Positions 43,861-52,690 of a stretch of DNA of 64,000 nucleotides are shown one piece after another. Location of the stretch: positions 1-64,000 of the forward strand of contig CAVVST010000002.1 in the NCBI GenBank assembly GCA_963750995.1, given 5' to 3'. The notes beneath the pieces were generated by a model. The model did not search any database and was not told where the DNA came from. It saw nothing but the letters and a program-made list of their open reading frames with translations. Both the position numbers and the translations under genes were made by a program. The stretch is from CAVVST01 sp963750995. Its GTDB lineage: Bacteria > Acidobacteriota > Vicinamibacteria > Vicinamibacterales > UBA2999. Positions within the stretch are counted from its first letter, which is position 1. Every line of letters begins with the position of its first letter.

Positions 43861-46800
43861 ATGTCATTCCATGCAGCGCTGCCGCCGTGGCTGCTCAAAG
43901 CCGTCGAACAGGCCGGTGACGCGACCGTCATCCTCAAGCCCGGCGATCGTCCGTTCGTGATCCGGAGCAAGTCGCCGTATCACCTGGGCACGCAGCCGAT
44001 GACGAACATGGGGATCGAGGGCATCGCGCAGCAGATCCTGTCGGAAGCCGCCCAGCAGGCGCTGTATAACGGCCAGCCGGTTGAAGAGACCCTCGACAAT
44101 AACCGCACGCCGGTCAACGTCCGCGCCGTGCGCCTGGACCACGACATCGTCATCAAGCTCCGGAACGCGCAGCCCGGCAGGAGCAGCGCGCCGCCTCCGC
44201 CCGGAGAGCCTGACGAAATCGCGCTCGCGATCGAGGAAGCGACGCGCGCCATCAAGATGCGCCACGAGCCGTCCGCCGCGGAGCCTGAGCCCGTCGCATC
44301 GGCCCCGGTTGGCCAGGCAGCCCCCGAGCCGGTCTCCAAACCGGAGCCGGCCGAGATCGAGATTCCGCTCGATGACGATCACGTGGTTGCCCCCGCGGCG
44401 CCGGCAACGCCAGAAACGCCGACGCGGGCGGCCGACGCAGTCGCGAAGACCGAGGTGCATCACACCGCGGAAGAAGTCGACACGATCATCGCCAGCCTGG
44501 TCCCTGCCGCCGCCGTCATGCCGAAGGTCGAAACTTTCGAGCGGCCGCAGCTAGAGACGTTCGAACGGCAGCCGTCCCGCCCAGCGCCCGAGGTGGAGAC
44601 GTTCGAGCGGCCACAGGTCGAGACCTTTGAACGGCCGAAGGCCGACCCGCTCGAACCGAAACCGCTGCCGGCGGCGGAGGTTGAGACCTTCGAACGTCCG
44701 CGCATGCAGATCTTCGCGGGATTGGACGCAGCGTTCTCGGCGCCCAAGACTCCGGCTGCGCAAGAAGCCGCCGCCTCGGCTCCGCCACAGCCCGCTGCGT
44801 CGCAGAAGCCCGCGCCCGTCCCAGCGGCAGCATCCGCGACAGACGCTGCAGCGACGACAGAAGCCCATGAGGCTGAATCACTGCCCGTGGGTCGTACCAG
44901 CCGCTTCGGGCGTTTGACTGCGCTGTTTGGTTCGTCAGCGAAGGCAAGCGACAAGAACGAGAGCGCCCGGCAGGCCCAGGAAGAGGTTGCCCGCCGCGAA
45001 CAGGAAGAGGCCGCGCGCCGCGCCGCCGAGGAAGCGGCCCGGCGCGAACAGGAAGAGGCGGAGCGCCGTGCCGCGGAAGAAGCGGCTCGCCGCGAACAGG
45101 AAGAGGCGGAGCGCCGCGCCGCGGAAGAAGCGGCTCGCCGCGAACAGGAAGAGGCCGCGCGTCAGCGCCGCAGAAGAAGCTGCTCGCCGCGAACAAGAAG
45201 AGGCCGCGCGCCGCGCCGCGGAGGAAGCTGCCCGCCGCGAACAGGAAGAGGCCGCGCGTCGGGCCGCCGAAGAAGCTGCTCGCCGCGAACAGGAAGAGGC
45301 CGCGCGCCGCGCCGCGGAAGAAGCGGCCCGCCGCGAACAGGAAGAGGCGGAGCGTCGTGCCGCGGCAGAAGCGGCTCGGCGCGAACAGGAAGAGGCCGAA
45401 CGCCGCGCCGCCGAAGAAGCGACCCGCCGCGAACAGGAAGAGGCGGAGCGTGCCGCGGCAGAAGCGGCCCGCCGCGAACAGGAAGAGGCGGAGCGTCGTG
45501 CCGCGGCAGAAGCGGCTCGGCGCGAACAGGAAGAGGCCGAACGCCGCGCCGCGGAAGAAGCGGCCCGCCGCGAACAGGAAGAGGCCGCACGTCAGGCCGC
45601 CGAAGAAGCGGCCCGCCGCGAACAGGAAGAGGCCGCGCGCCGCGCCGCGGAAGAAGCGGCCCGCCGCGAACAGGAAGAGGCCGAACGCCGCGCCGCGGAA
45701 GAAGCGGCCCGCCGCGAACAGGAAGAGGCCGCACGTCGGGCCGCCGAAGAAGCGGCTCGCCGCGAACAGGAAGAGGCCGCGCGCCGCGCCGCGGAAGAAG
45801 CGGCCCGCCGCGAACAGGAAGAGGCGGAGCGTCGTGCCGCGGCAGAAGCGGCTCGGCGCGAACAGGAAGAGGCCGAGCGCCGCGCCGCGGAGGAAGCGGC
45901 CCGCCGCGAACAGGAAGAGGCTGCCCGTCGGGCGCTGGAGGAGGCCGCGCAGGTTCTTGCGTCGCCCGCCGTCCTCGCCCAGGACGGCGACTTCGCGCCG
46001 GTCCCACGGGCGTCCTCACACGGCTCGACCGAACAGAACGCCGCGGAGGAGTCCGTGGCTCCCACGATCATTCAGCGGCCGAAGGCCAAGGCAACCGTCA
46101 TCGACATGGGCCGCCGCCGCGCGATGGATGTGGCCAACGCCGACCTTGGCGACTGGATCGCGGAAGCGATGGACCGCGGCGCCACCGTGCTGTATCTCCG
46201 ATCCGGCAAGGCGCCATCGGTACGCGTCGATGGAAAGATCGAGACCCTCGCGACCGATCCGGTTCCACTGGCGATGTTCGAGCGCGCCGGGGCGATGATG
46301 ACCAGCGGACAGGACGGCTGGCGCAATGCCGGCGAGTGGGCGTGGACCCGGGAAATGCCCGAAGCCGGCACAGTCAATTGCCACGCGTTCTCCGACGGTC
46401 AGGGCGGCGGCTTCATCGTCCGGCTCCCCGTGGCGGTCGGCGGGCTCGACCAGCAGGTGCCCCGGCACATCCGCGCCGCGTGCGAGACGGGTGAGGGTCT
46501 CGTGCTGATTTCGGCGCCGTTCGAAGAGGACGTGACGACGATGGTGAGCGCGGTGGTCGCGTGGAACTCGCAGCGGCGGGCGGGGTTTGTCGTCGCGTTC
46601 GGGCCGAGCAGCGGGCTGCAGAACATCGCCGGCGACGCCTTCGTCAGCGAGCGGCCGATCCCGTCGAGCCACCAGGAAATGACGGCGTCGCTGCAGAATG
46701 CGCTTCGGGAACGGCCCGACCTGATCGTCATCGCGGCCACCGACACCCTGCCGGCCCCCGAGGCGATCGTCGCGGCCGCCTCCGGCCGCCTGGTCGTCGT

Positions 46801-47251
46801 CGGCGTGGTCGCCCGCACGGGTCCCAAGGCGCTGGAGGTGTTGATGAAGGACATGGGACCGAACCGAAGCGCGCTCGCGGTCGCGTTCCGCGGCGCGTGC
46901 AGCTGGCGCGGTTTCCGCCGTCCCGGCAGTCAGCGGGTGGTGATCGCGGATTCGCTGGTGGCGGGCGATCGCGTGACCGCGATGATCGAAGCCGGCGATA
47001 TCGCCGCGCTCCACGCGGCCCAGTTCAACCGTGACAACGGGATGCGCGCCCTCGATCCGGCGCTTGCGGCCGCCGTCACGCGACGCAAGATCACGCTGCG
47101 CGAAGCCGCCGCCTGCGCCGTGGACCGTAAAGTCCTCATCGGGCTCGTCCGCCGCCAGGCGCGGGACGCCCGCGCGGTCGAACGCCAGGAACAGATCATC
47201 AGCCCGTTCAAGGCACAAGGCACAAGTCCCAAGTCACAAGGCCCAAGATGA
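43861..47251 (+). CDS. Large PilT-like protein: PilT-type N-domain, 20-repeat coiled coil, degenerate PilT ATPase; one frameshift
   Basis: ATG 43861. Residues 1-105 resemble the N-terminal domain of PilT/GspE ATPases (AVEQAGDATVILKPGDRPFV, EGIAQQILSEAAQQALY, VNVRAVRLDHDIVIKLRNAQ). A disordered Pro/Ala region follows with five ETFERP-type motifs (44525-44700). Then 20 copies of a 16-residue unit ARREQEEAERRAAEEA form a charged coiled coil (44989-45946). Unit 4 is 49 bp, so the frame switches near 45165. The C-terminal part (46080-47200) is a second PilT-like module: DWIAEAMDRGATVLYLRSGK, SVRVDGKIETL, VPRHIRAACETGEGLVLISA, SLQNALRERPDLIVIAATDT. The Walker A place reads SAPFEEDVTTM instead of GxxxxGK[ST], and the Walker B/Glu is gone, so ATP hydrolysis is unlikely. 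About 1130 residues if the shift is corrected. No pilus genes nearby. Confidence 0.78.
44989..45946 (+). repeat. Tandem 48-bp repeat array, 20 units
   Basis: Each unit contains a CGAACAGGAAGAGG-like core encoding RREQEE. Measured from the GAACA cores, spacing is 48 bases except 49 between 45142 and 45191 and 45 between 45431 and 45476, and the total of 958 bp equals 20x48 plus 1 minus 3. Units differ only at a few codons (GAG/GCC for Glu/Ala, CGC/CGT). The array codes for coiled coil in the correct frame and stays open in all other frames, which creates long spurious reading frames on both strands. Confidence 0.95.
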
Positions 47252-47264
47252 GTTGGGCCTTGTG
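47235..47264. terminator. Bidirectional hairpin terminator between convergent genes
   Basis: CACAAGGCCCAA-GATGAG-TTGGGCCTTGTG, a perfect 12-bp stem whose loop contains the stop codon of the PilT-like gene. It separates it from the convergent gene ending at 47276. A-rich on one side, T-run weak. Confidence 0.65.
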
Positions 47265-47275
47265 CCTTTCAGCAG

Positions 47276-47911
47276 CTACTGCCGCGCGACTTCGAAATTC
47301 TCCACCTGCACGTCCAGCACATGATTGACGCGGACGCCGACAAGACCGTCGGTGGTCGCGGTTGCGCCGCTCTTCGGTCCGGTGTGAACCACGGTCCCGT
47401 TCACGACATACGAAACGGTATTTCCGGCGACGCGTACTTCGAGCGTGTTGGTTGAACGGCCGTCGGCGCCCGGCCGACGGACCGAGGCATGCGGCATGCG
47501 CGCCTGGACGTCCTGGACCTGCTCACCCGCCCGCGACCGGATGAGAAACGTGCCGTCCTGCGCCACCATGAAATACACGTATTTCTGCGCCGCCGCGTCG
47601 AGATCGGACCCGCCGAAGACCAGGCCGTAGTAGTTGTTGTGGCCGCTCGGCTTCATCAGGTTGAACGTAGCCTTGGCCGTGTAGTTCCCCATCACCCGGT
47701 TCGCGGGATTCCAGAACGTGCCCGCCGGACCCCCCGTCGCCCGGAAGCCCTTCCCCATCGTCACCACGGTCAGGTCGGGCACGTCGTCGGGATCGGAGGC
47801 GTTCGCGCTGCGGTCAATGCGAACGCGCCAACCTTCTGGCGCCTGCGCGGCGAGCGGCGCCGTCAACATGAATACGCTTAACGCGAGCACGAGTACGGAT
47901 CGAAGCATCAT
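47276..47911 (-). CDS. Exported DUF1080/LamG-like beta-sandwich protein
   Basis: First ATG of a pair at 47911, behind GGAGAGG, 211 residues. Signal peptide VLVLALSVFMLTAPLAAQ. Then FNLMKPSGHNNYYGLVFGGS, KYVYFMVAQDGTFLIRSRAG and NTLEVRVAGNTVSYVVNGTV, the concanavalin-like sandwich pattern of DUF1080 (3-keto-disaccharide hydrolase) and LamG proteins. It lacks evident catalytic residues of the hydrolases, so a carbohydrate-binding role is possible. Upstream lies tRNA-Lys on the same strand. Confidence 0.8.
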   Translation of the reverse strand: MMLRSVLVLALSVFMLTAPLAAQAPEGWRVRIDRSANASDPDDVPDLTVVTMGKGFRATGGPAGTFWNPANRVMGNYTAKATFNLMKPSGHNNYYGLVFGGSDLDAAAQKYVYFMVAQDGTFLIRSRAGEQVQDVQARMPHASVRRPGADGRSTNTLEVRVAGNTVSYVVNGTVVHTGPKSGATATTDGLVGVRVNHVLDVQVENFEVARQ

Positions 47912-47949
47912 GACCTCTCCTGCGGTTGAGCTTTCTGTATGAATATTCG

Positions 47950-48021
47950 TGACCGGGGCGGGGATCGAACCCGCGGCCCGCGCATTAAAAGTGCGCTGCT
48001 CTACCACTGAGCTACCCGGTC
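47950..48021 (-). tRNA. tRNA-Lys (anticodon TTT)
   Basis: The minus strand folds into a full cloverleaf: acceptor GACCGGG/CCCGGTC, D-arm GCTC-AGTGGTA-GAGC, anticodon arm GCGCA-CTTTTAA-TGCGC with anticodon TTT, variable GGGCC, T-arm GCGGG-TTCGATC-CCCGC, discriminator A. The CCA is not encoded. It lies between the divergent sigma-factor gene and the DUF1080-like gene. Confidence 0.97.
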
Positions 48022-48102
48022 GTGCAGCGAGCAGCCGAGTGTACCACGGCCATTCGGCGGCGATTCCTCGTGGGCAGCGTGCTTGCAACTCACCGGGTGC
48101 CG

Positions 48103-49740
48103 ATGGCAAAAAAGGCCAAGACCACTCCGCCTCTTGCCTTCCGCCCGGGCGGGCGGAGGAAATCTCTTATCGAATGGAACGATCCGTCGCGGCAGGTCCA
48201 CATCCTCGACTGGCGACAGCGCGCTCAGGGATTCGGCCTCGAGGTCGAGGAGCGGGAAGATACCGACGAAGGTCAGCCGTTCGTCCCGCCTGAGCGGCTT
48301 CTTGAGGAGGAAGAGCCGGAAGCCTTTGCCGACCAGCCGGTCCCACACAACGACGGCGAGGTCGAAGACGACGAAGAGCCTGCCGCCGCGGGCCCGCGCG
48401 AGGAACTCGACCTCGTCCGTGTTTACCTGCAGCACATCGGCAAGCGGAAACTGCTGAAGGCACACCAGGAACGCGAAATCGGCGAGCGGATCGAAAATGC
48501 ACAGCGGGAACTGGTTGGTGCACTGGCCGACATTCCCGGCGCCGTCCAGACGCTCGTGGCGCTGTCCGATCGCATTCGACTCAAAGGGGATCCGGCAGCC
48601 GAACTCATCCTCCTCCCGGAAGGCGGCGAGCTGAAAGACGAGCATGTCGCGCCCGTCCTGAAGGCCTTCGGTCGCGTCAAGCGGCATCGCAGCGTCATCG
48701 ACAATCTGCGCGAGAAGCTCGACAACCCCAGGACAGCCGTCAAGACGCGCGCCCGCCTCGAGCAGCAGCTCGAACGCGCGCGGAAGTCACTGGCCGCTGA
48801 ACTGGCCGCACAGCCGATACGCCCGTCGCTTATCGACGACGTGGCGACCGAGCTCCGTGAGTTCAACGAGGCATTCCAAGGACTCGAAGCCGTGCCGCGC
48901 AGCGAACGCGCCGAGCGCTGTCGGGCGCTCGAAATCCGCGTCGGCCTTCCCAAGGCAGAATTCCGCCGCCGCTTCGCCAAGGTCGAGTCGGCCGAACACA
49001 CCGTCCGCGAGGCCAAACGCGAGTTGATGGAATCCAATCTGCGCCTCGTCGTGTCGATTGCGAAGCGCTACCTGAATCGGGGACTGTCGTTCCTCGACGT
49101 TATTCAGGAGGGCAACATCGGGCTGATGAAGGCGGTTGACCGCTTTCAGTTCCGCCGCGGCTTCAAGTTCTCGACCTACGCCACCTGGTGGATCCGGCAG
49201 GCGATCACTCGAGCCGTCGCGGATCACGGACGGACGATCCGGCTTCCCGTTCACGTCATCGAGTCGCTCAACAAGCTCGAGAAGGAGCGAAAGGCGCTCC
49301 GCATCGAACGCGGGATCGAACCGTCGGCGCTGGACCTCGCCGATCGCCTGAAGATGCCGGTGAGCAAGGTCCGGCTGCTGCTCGACGCGCAGCGCACGCC
49401 CTACTCGCTGGAGATGAAGATCGGGGAGGACGCGGGCACCGAGCTGGGGGAGATTCTGCGCGATACATCGGTGCGCTCCCCGGAGGAAACGGCGATCGAC
49501 AGCGACGCCGCCAACGAAGTCGAGCGCGCCATGGCGCCTCTGACCGACCGTGAGAAGGAAGTGCTCCGCCTTCGCTACGGCCTGGGCACCGACCGCGAAC
49601 ACACACTCGAAGAGATTGGCAAGCACCTGTCGGTGACGCGCGAACGGGTGCGCCAGATCGAAAGTCGCGCCCTTCAGAAGCTGCGATCGGCCAAGCAGCG
49701 CGAGTTCGCCGCCGCCGTCACGCGGCCCCGCCCTGCATGA
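48103..49740 (+). CDS. RNA polymerase sigma factor, RpoD/SigA family
   Basis: ATG 48103, 545 residues. An acidic N-terminal part (about 1-100, REDTDEGQPFVPPERLLEEE) is followed by region 1.2 (DLVRVYLQHIGKRKLLKAHQ), a long non-conserved helical insert (about 140-290), then region 2 (NLRLVVSIAKRYLNRGLSFL, VIQEGNIGLMKAVDRFQFRR, GFKFSTYATWWIRQAITRAV), region 3 and region 4 (TDREKEVLRLRYGLGTDREH, SVTRERVRQIESRALQKLR). The match is to primary or principal-like sigma-70. With no second copy in the window I cannot tell whether it is the vegetative factor or a close alternative one. Followed 71 bases later by a small membrane protein. Confidence 0.9.
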   Translation: MAKKAKTTPPLAFRPGGRRKSLIEWNDPSRQVHILDWRQRAQGFGLEVEEREDTDEGQPFVPPERLLEEEEPEAFADQPVPHNDGEVEDDEEPAAAGPREELDLVRVYLQHIGKRKLLKAHQEREIGERIENAQRELVGALADIPGAVQTLVALSDRIRLKGDPAAELILLPEGGELKDEHVAPVLKAFGRVKRHRSVIDNLREKLDNPRTAVKTRARLEQQLERARKSLAAELAAQPIRPSLIDDVATELREFNEAFQGLEAVPRSERAERCRALEIRVGLPKAEFRRRFAKVESAEHTVREAKRELMESNLRLVVSIAKRYLNRGLSFLDVIQEGNIGLMKAVDRFQFRRGFKFSTYATWWIRQAITRAVADHGRTIRLPVHVIESLNKLEKERKALRIERGIEPSALDLADRLKMPVSKVRLLLDAQRTPYSLEMKIGEDAGTELGEILRDTSVRSPEETAIDSDAANEVERAMAPLTDREKEVLRLRYGLGTDREHTLEEIGKHLSVTRERVRQIESRALQKLRSAKQREFAAAVTRPRPA

Positions 49741-49811
49741 GGTGATGCGGCGGGCCCATCCATAAGCGATCGTGGCGCGCCTCATGCACACTCTGGCTCC
49801 GGAGGAATCCG

Positions 49812-50120
49812 ATGCCCGACAAGCAGGGAGGTGCAACACCTGAGCAGTACGAAGAGACGGTTTCACCGTCTCACCCGCCTCAGGCAGTCGCCGGTCCCGC
49901 CACGCTGGTGGCAGGAATGTGGTACTTCCTAGCACCCATTGTCCTCATCGCCGCCGTCGTGTTGCTGGCGCTGTTCTACTGGGGCGACCGCGACACTCCA
50001 CGTGAGCAGGAAGCCGTACCGACCACCGGCGTCTCAGAGCCGTCGACGCCCGGAGGCGGCGATGCAGCTCCGAAGCCGGATAGCACGAAGGACGAAAGCG
50101 AATTTCGCGGCGGACGGTAA
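49812..50120 (+). CDS. Small single-span membrane protein
   Basis: ATG 49812 behind GGAGG, 102 residues. One transmembrane helix (YFLAPIVLIAAVVLLALFYW) is flanked by a Gly/Thr/Glu-rich N-terminus and an acidic, Ser/Pro-rich tail (GVSEPSTPGGGDAAPKPDST). No family recognised. It lies behind the sigma gene on the same strand and ends at a hairpin cluster. Confidence 0.7.
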   Translation: MPDKQGGATPEQYEETVSPSHPPQAVAGPATLVAGMWYFLAPIVLIAAVVLLALFYWGDRDTPREQEAVPTTGVSEPSTPGGGDAAPKPDSTKDESEFRGGR

Positions 50121-50123
50121 AAG

Positions 50124-50201
50124 GTAGCCGGGTCCGCGTCGCGGAACCCGGCCTACGTACACGTCGAGGTCGGATACGGGCCGGGTCCGCGACGCGGACC
50201 C
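50124..50201. repeat. Pair of GGGTCCGCG-type palindromes
   Basis: CCGGGTCCGCG-T-CGCGGAACCCGG (with one bulged A, 50128-50151) and GGGTCCGCG-A-CGCGGACCC (50183-50201). They fill the gap between convergent genes and may end transcripts in both directions. Confidence 0.6.
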
Positions 50202-50211
50202 CCGAGTCAGG

Positions 50212-50811
50212 CTAGGCCGCTGCCGCCGTAGGGGTGGCGGTCAATATGACCGCGGTGCCCGCCATCAACGGAATCCACAAATCGAGCGCGCCGGAATCGG
50301 GCGACCAGCGAGGCATTGCCGGCAGCGGGTGAGACTGCAACGCGGCGATCGTGGCGTGCGGCACGAGGACACCCGGCAGCCCGTTGCGTTGCGGCATCAC
50401 GCACGCGATGTCGTGCCCCCGCGTGAGAATCGGCAGGTTAGGCGCGGGACGCGACGAGGCCTCGACCGCGTCGCGCACGCCGACGACGACGTGCGCCTGG
50501 TGCCCGCCGTCGATGTCGCGGACGAGCGAGATGCCTTCCGGCCACATGCCGTCCTCGTCGAGGTCCAGCCAGGTGTAGGCGGCGCCCGCCTTCAGTACCG
50601 CCAGGAGGGCCACCGCCAGCTCCGGCCCGCGGTCCATTTTCACGACTGCGCGCGCTCCGCGACGCAGTCCTTGATCAATGAGATATCTCGCCAGCGCATT
50701 CGCGCGCTGGTTCAGTTCGCGGTAGGTCAGGACCCGGCCCGCGCCCACAAGTGCGACTTCACTTCCGCGATACGCGGCATGTGTTTCGACGATGCGATGT
50801 ACGCCAAGCAT
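50212..50811 (-). CDS. Truncated AMP-binding (adenylation) domain protein behind an ABC exporter
   Basis: ATG 50811, 199 residues. GSEVALVGAGRVLTYRELNQ, RANALARYLIDQGLRRGARA, VVKMDRGPELAVALLAVLKA, GAAYTWLDLDEDGM are the N-terminal half of an amino-acid-adenylating (NRPS A-domain) enzyme. At the place of the A3 nucleotide loop (STGxPKG) it reads PQRNGLPGVLVPH, and the C-terminal half with the Lys and A7-A10 motifs is missing. It starts 34 bases after the permease stop, so it looks like the third gene of that operon. Adenylation activity is unlikely. Either a relic or a binding module. Confidence 0.65.
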   Translation of the reverse strand: MLGVHRIVETHAAYRGSEVALVGAGRVLTYRELNQRANALARYLIDQGLRRGARAVVKMDRGPELAVALLAVLKAGAAYTWLDLDEDGMWPEGISLVRDIDGGHQAHVVVGVRDAVEASSRPAPNLPILTRGHDIACVMPQRNGLPGVLVPHATIAALQSHPLPAMPRWSPDSGALDLWIPLMAGTAVILTATPTAAAA

Positions 50812-50845
50812 GACACCATGCCGGCTGCAAGCAGGAGGCCAGCGG

Positions 50846-51886
50846 TTAGCGCCACCTGAACAGTTTCAACGCGAGCACGAAGCTCGCCACCGCCCAGACT
50901 CCCAGAATCGCCAATTCTGATCCGATTTGCGGAAGGGTGGCGCCTTCGAGGATGACCGCCCGGAGCGAATCGTTGAGCGCTGTCAGCGGGAGTGCCTGGA
51001 TAACCGGCTGGACCACGGGCGGAAAATTCGAAGACGAAAAAAAGACGCCACAGACCACCCACATCGGCAGCATCGTCAAGTTCAGCACACCGGAGATCGC
51101 TTCGAGCGTCTTCGGCCGGCTTGCCGCGAGCAGGCCGAGGCCCGTAAACGTCATCGCCCCCCAGACGCACACAACGGCGATAGACACGATCGAGCCGCGG
51201 ATCGGCATGCCAAGGGCCAGCGCGCCAAACAGCAGCGGAACGGCCACCTCGGGAGCCAGGAACCCCAGCCGGGCCAGCATCTGTGCCAGCAGATAGTCGC
51301 TGCGGCGCATGGGGCTCGCCGCGAGACGCTTGAGGAGCTTCCGCAGCCGCGCCTGGACGATGGCGAAGCCGATGCCCCACATCCCGGTGCTCATGATGTT
51401 CATGCCGATGAGGCCGGGGATCAGCCAGTCGATGTACCGCGATCCGGGCACGACGATCGGCTCCTCGCGTGCGATCCAGGGCTCGGCTCGCCCCGCCGCC
51501 TGTTTGAGCGCGCTGTCCACGGCCAGCCTCGCCACGCGCCCTTCGGCACGATCGGGATCGAACCGGTAGGTCGGGGGCTCGCCGGGGACGACGAGGACGT
51601 GTATCTCGCCATCGCGAATGACGCGCAGCTCGTCGCCGGCCGGAACTTCGCGCACCACGATGTCGTCGCGGCCCGACAGCGCGGTTCGCACGGCCTCGGC
51701 ACCGGCGCCCTCCCGGATGCCGACCAGCGCCGGGCGGCTCTCCTGCCGCGGAAAGGCGACGGCGAGCGCCACCGACATGATGATCGGAAAGATGAACGCC
51801 CAGAACATCGCCTCCGGTTCGCGCACGAATTCGCGAAGCCGCGCGAGCGTGAGCTCGACCAGCGGATGGCGGGTCTCAGTCCTCAT
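50846..51886 (-). CDS. ABC-2 type transporter permease
   Basis: ATG 51886, 346 residues. Six predicted membrane segments in ABC-2 order: first near 25-45 (MFWAFIFPIIMSVALAVAFP), an extracytoplasmic domain of about 130 residues, then DWLIPGLIGMNIMSTGMWGI and four more to the C-terminal FVLALKLFRWR. LARLREFVREPEAMFWAFIF is the family start. It overlaps the ATPase gene by 11 bases. Together they form a two-component exporter for an unknown hydrophobic or toxic compound. Confidence 0.92.
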   Translation of the reverse strand: MRTETRHPLVELTLARLREFVREPEAMFWAFIFPIIMSVALAVAFPRQESRPALVGIREGAGAEAVRTALSGRDDIVVREVPAGDELRVIRDGEIHVLVVPGEPPTYRFDPDRAEGRVARLAVDSALKQAAGRAEPWIAREEPIVVPGSRYIDWLIPGLIGMNIMSTGMWGIGFAIVQARLRKLLKRLAASPMRRSDYLLAQMLARLGFLAPEVAVPLLFGALALGMPIRGSIVSIAVVCVWGAMTFTGLGLLAASRPKTLEAISGVLNLTMLPMWVVCGVFFSSSNFPPVVQPVIQALPLTALNDSLRAVILEGATLPQIGSELAILGVWAVASFVLALKLFRWR

Positions 51887-52643
51887 CGTCGCGCAGATGC
51901 CGGCCGGTCAGCGACATGAACACGTCTTCGAGGGTGCCGTGGTGGGTCACCACGCGCGGGGCGGTCAGCCTGGCAATCAGTTCCTGCGGCGTGCCGAGCG
52001 CGATGACGTGGCCGCGATCGACGATTGCCACGCGGTCGCAGAGTACCTGGGCTTCATCCATGTAATGGGTCGTCAGCACAATGGTGCCGCCGGCCGCGCG
52101 AAATCGTTCGAGCACCTCCCAGAGCTGCCGACGCGACTGGGGATCGAGGCCGGTGGTCGGCTCATCGAGAAACAACAGGTCAGGCGCCCCCGCCAGCGCG
52201 CAGGCCAGCGCGAGCCGCTGCTTCTGGCCGCCCGACAGCTTGTTCACCCAGCTGTCGCGCTTGCCCTCGAGTTCGACGATCTGCAGCAGTTCGTCCACCG
52301 GCCGCCCTCTCTGGTAGAAGGAGCGAAAGAGGCGGATGGTCTCGGCCACCGTCAGCTTGTCGGCGAACTGCGTCTCCTGGAGCTGGATGCCAAGGCGCTG
52401 GCGCAGCTCGAGGGCGTGGTGCCGCCAGGTAAGGCCAAGCACCTCCACGCCGCCCGCGTCGGGTTCGAGCAGCCCTTCGAGGATTTCGATCGTGGTGGTT
52501 TTACCGGCGCCGTTTGGACCAAGGAGTCCGAAACATTCACCGCGCTGCACGGTCAGCGACAAGCCGTCGACGGCGACGACGTCGCCGTAACGTTTTTGCA
52601 GCGCGTCGCAGCGCACGGCGTGCACAACAGTCACATCGGACAT
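51876..52643 (-). CDS. ABC transporter ATP-binding protein (DrrA-type)
   Basis: ATG 52643, 255 residues. Walker A LLGPNGAGKTTTIEILEGL near 40-58, Q-loop LGIQLQETQFADKLTV, signature LSGGQKQRLALACAL near 140, Walker B LLFLDEPTTGLDP, H-loop VLTTHYMDEAQVL. The C-terminal extension THHGTLEDVFMSLTGRHLR is that of DrrA/CcmA-type exporters. First gene of an operon with the permease and the truncated AMP-binding protein. Divergent from the PilZ gene across 47 bases, so a shared regulatory region is possible. Confidence 0.95.
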   Translation of the reverse strand: MSDVTVVHAVRCDALQKRYGDVVAVDGLSLTVQRGECFGLLGPNGAGKTTTIEILEGLLEPDAGGVEVLGLTWRHHALELRQRLGIQLQETQFADKLTVAETIRLFRSFYQRGRPVDELLQIVELEGKRDSWVNKLSGGQKQRLALACALAGAPDLLFLDEPTTGLDPQSRRQLWEVLERFRAAGGTIVLTTHYMDEAQVLCDRVAIVDRGHVIALGTPQELIARLTAPRVVTHHGTLEDVFMSLTGRHLRDDED

Positions 52644-52690
52644 TCTGTACCGGCCTGAACGCCACGGCAGTTGGGATAGACTGACAGGCT

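Noticed and set aside
44989..45946. A CRISPR-like array of 48-bp repeats
   Set aside because: Units are directly adjacent with no unique spacers, stay in a protein frame and code for a coiled coil.
45162..46494. Arg/Pro-rich reading frames and long minus-strand frames in the repeat array
   Set aside because: They arise because a 48-bp repeat without stop codons is open in every frame. Their sequences are simple low-complexity repeats with no domain.
50212..52643. A non-ribosomal peptide biosynthesis cluster
   Set aside because: Only half of one adenylation domain is present, with no condensation or carrier domain and no tailoring genes nearby.
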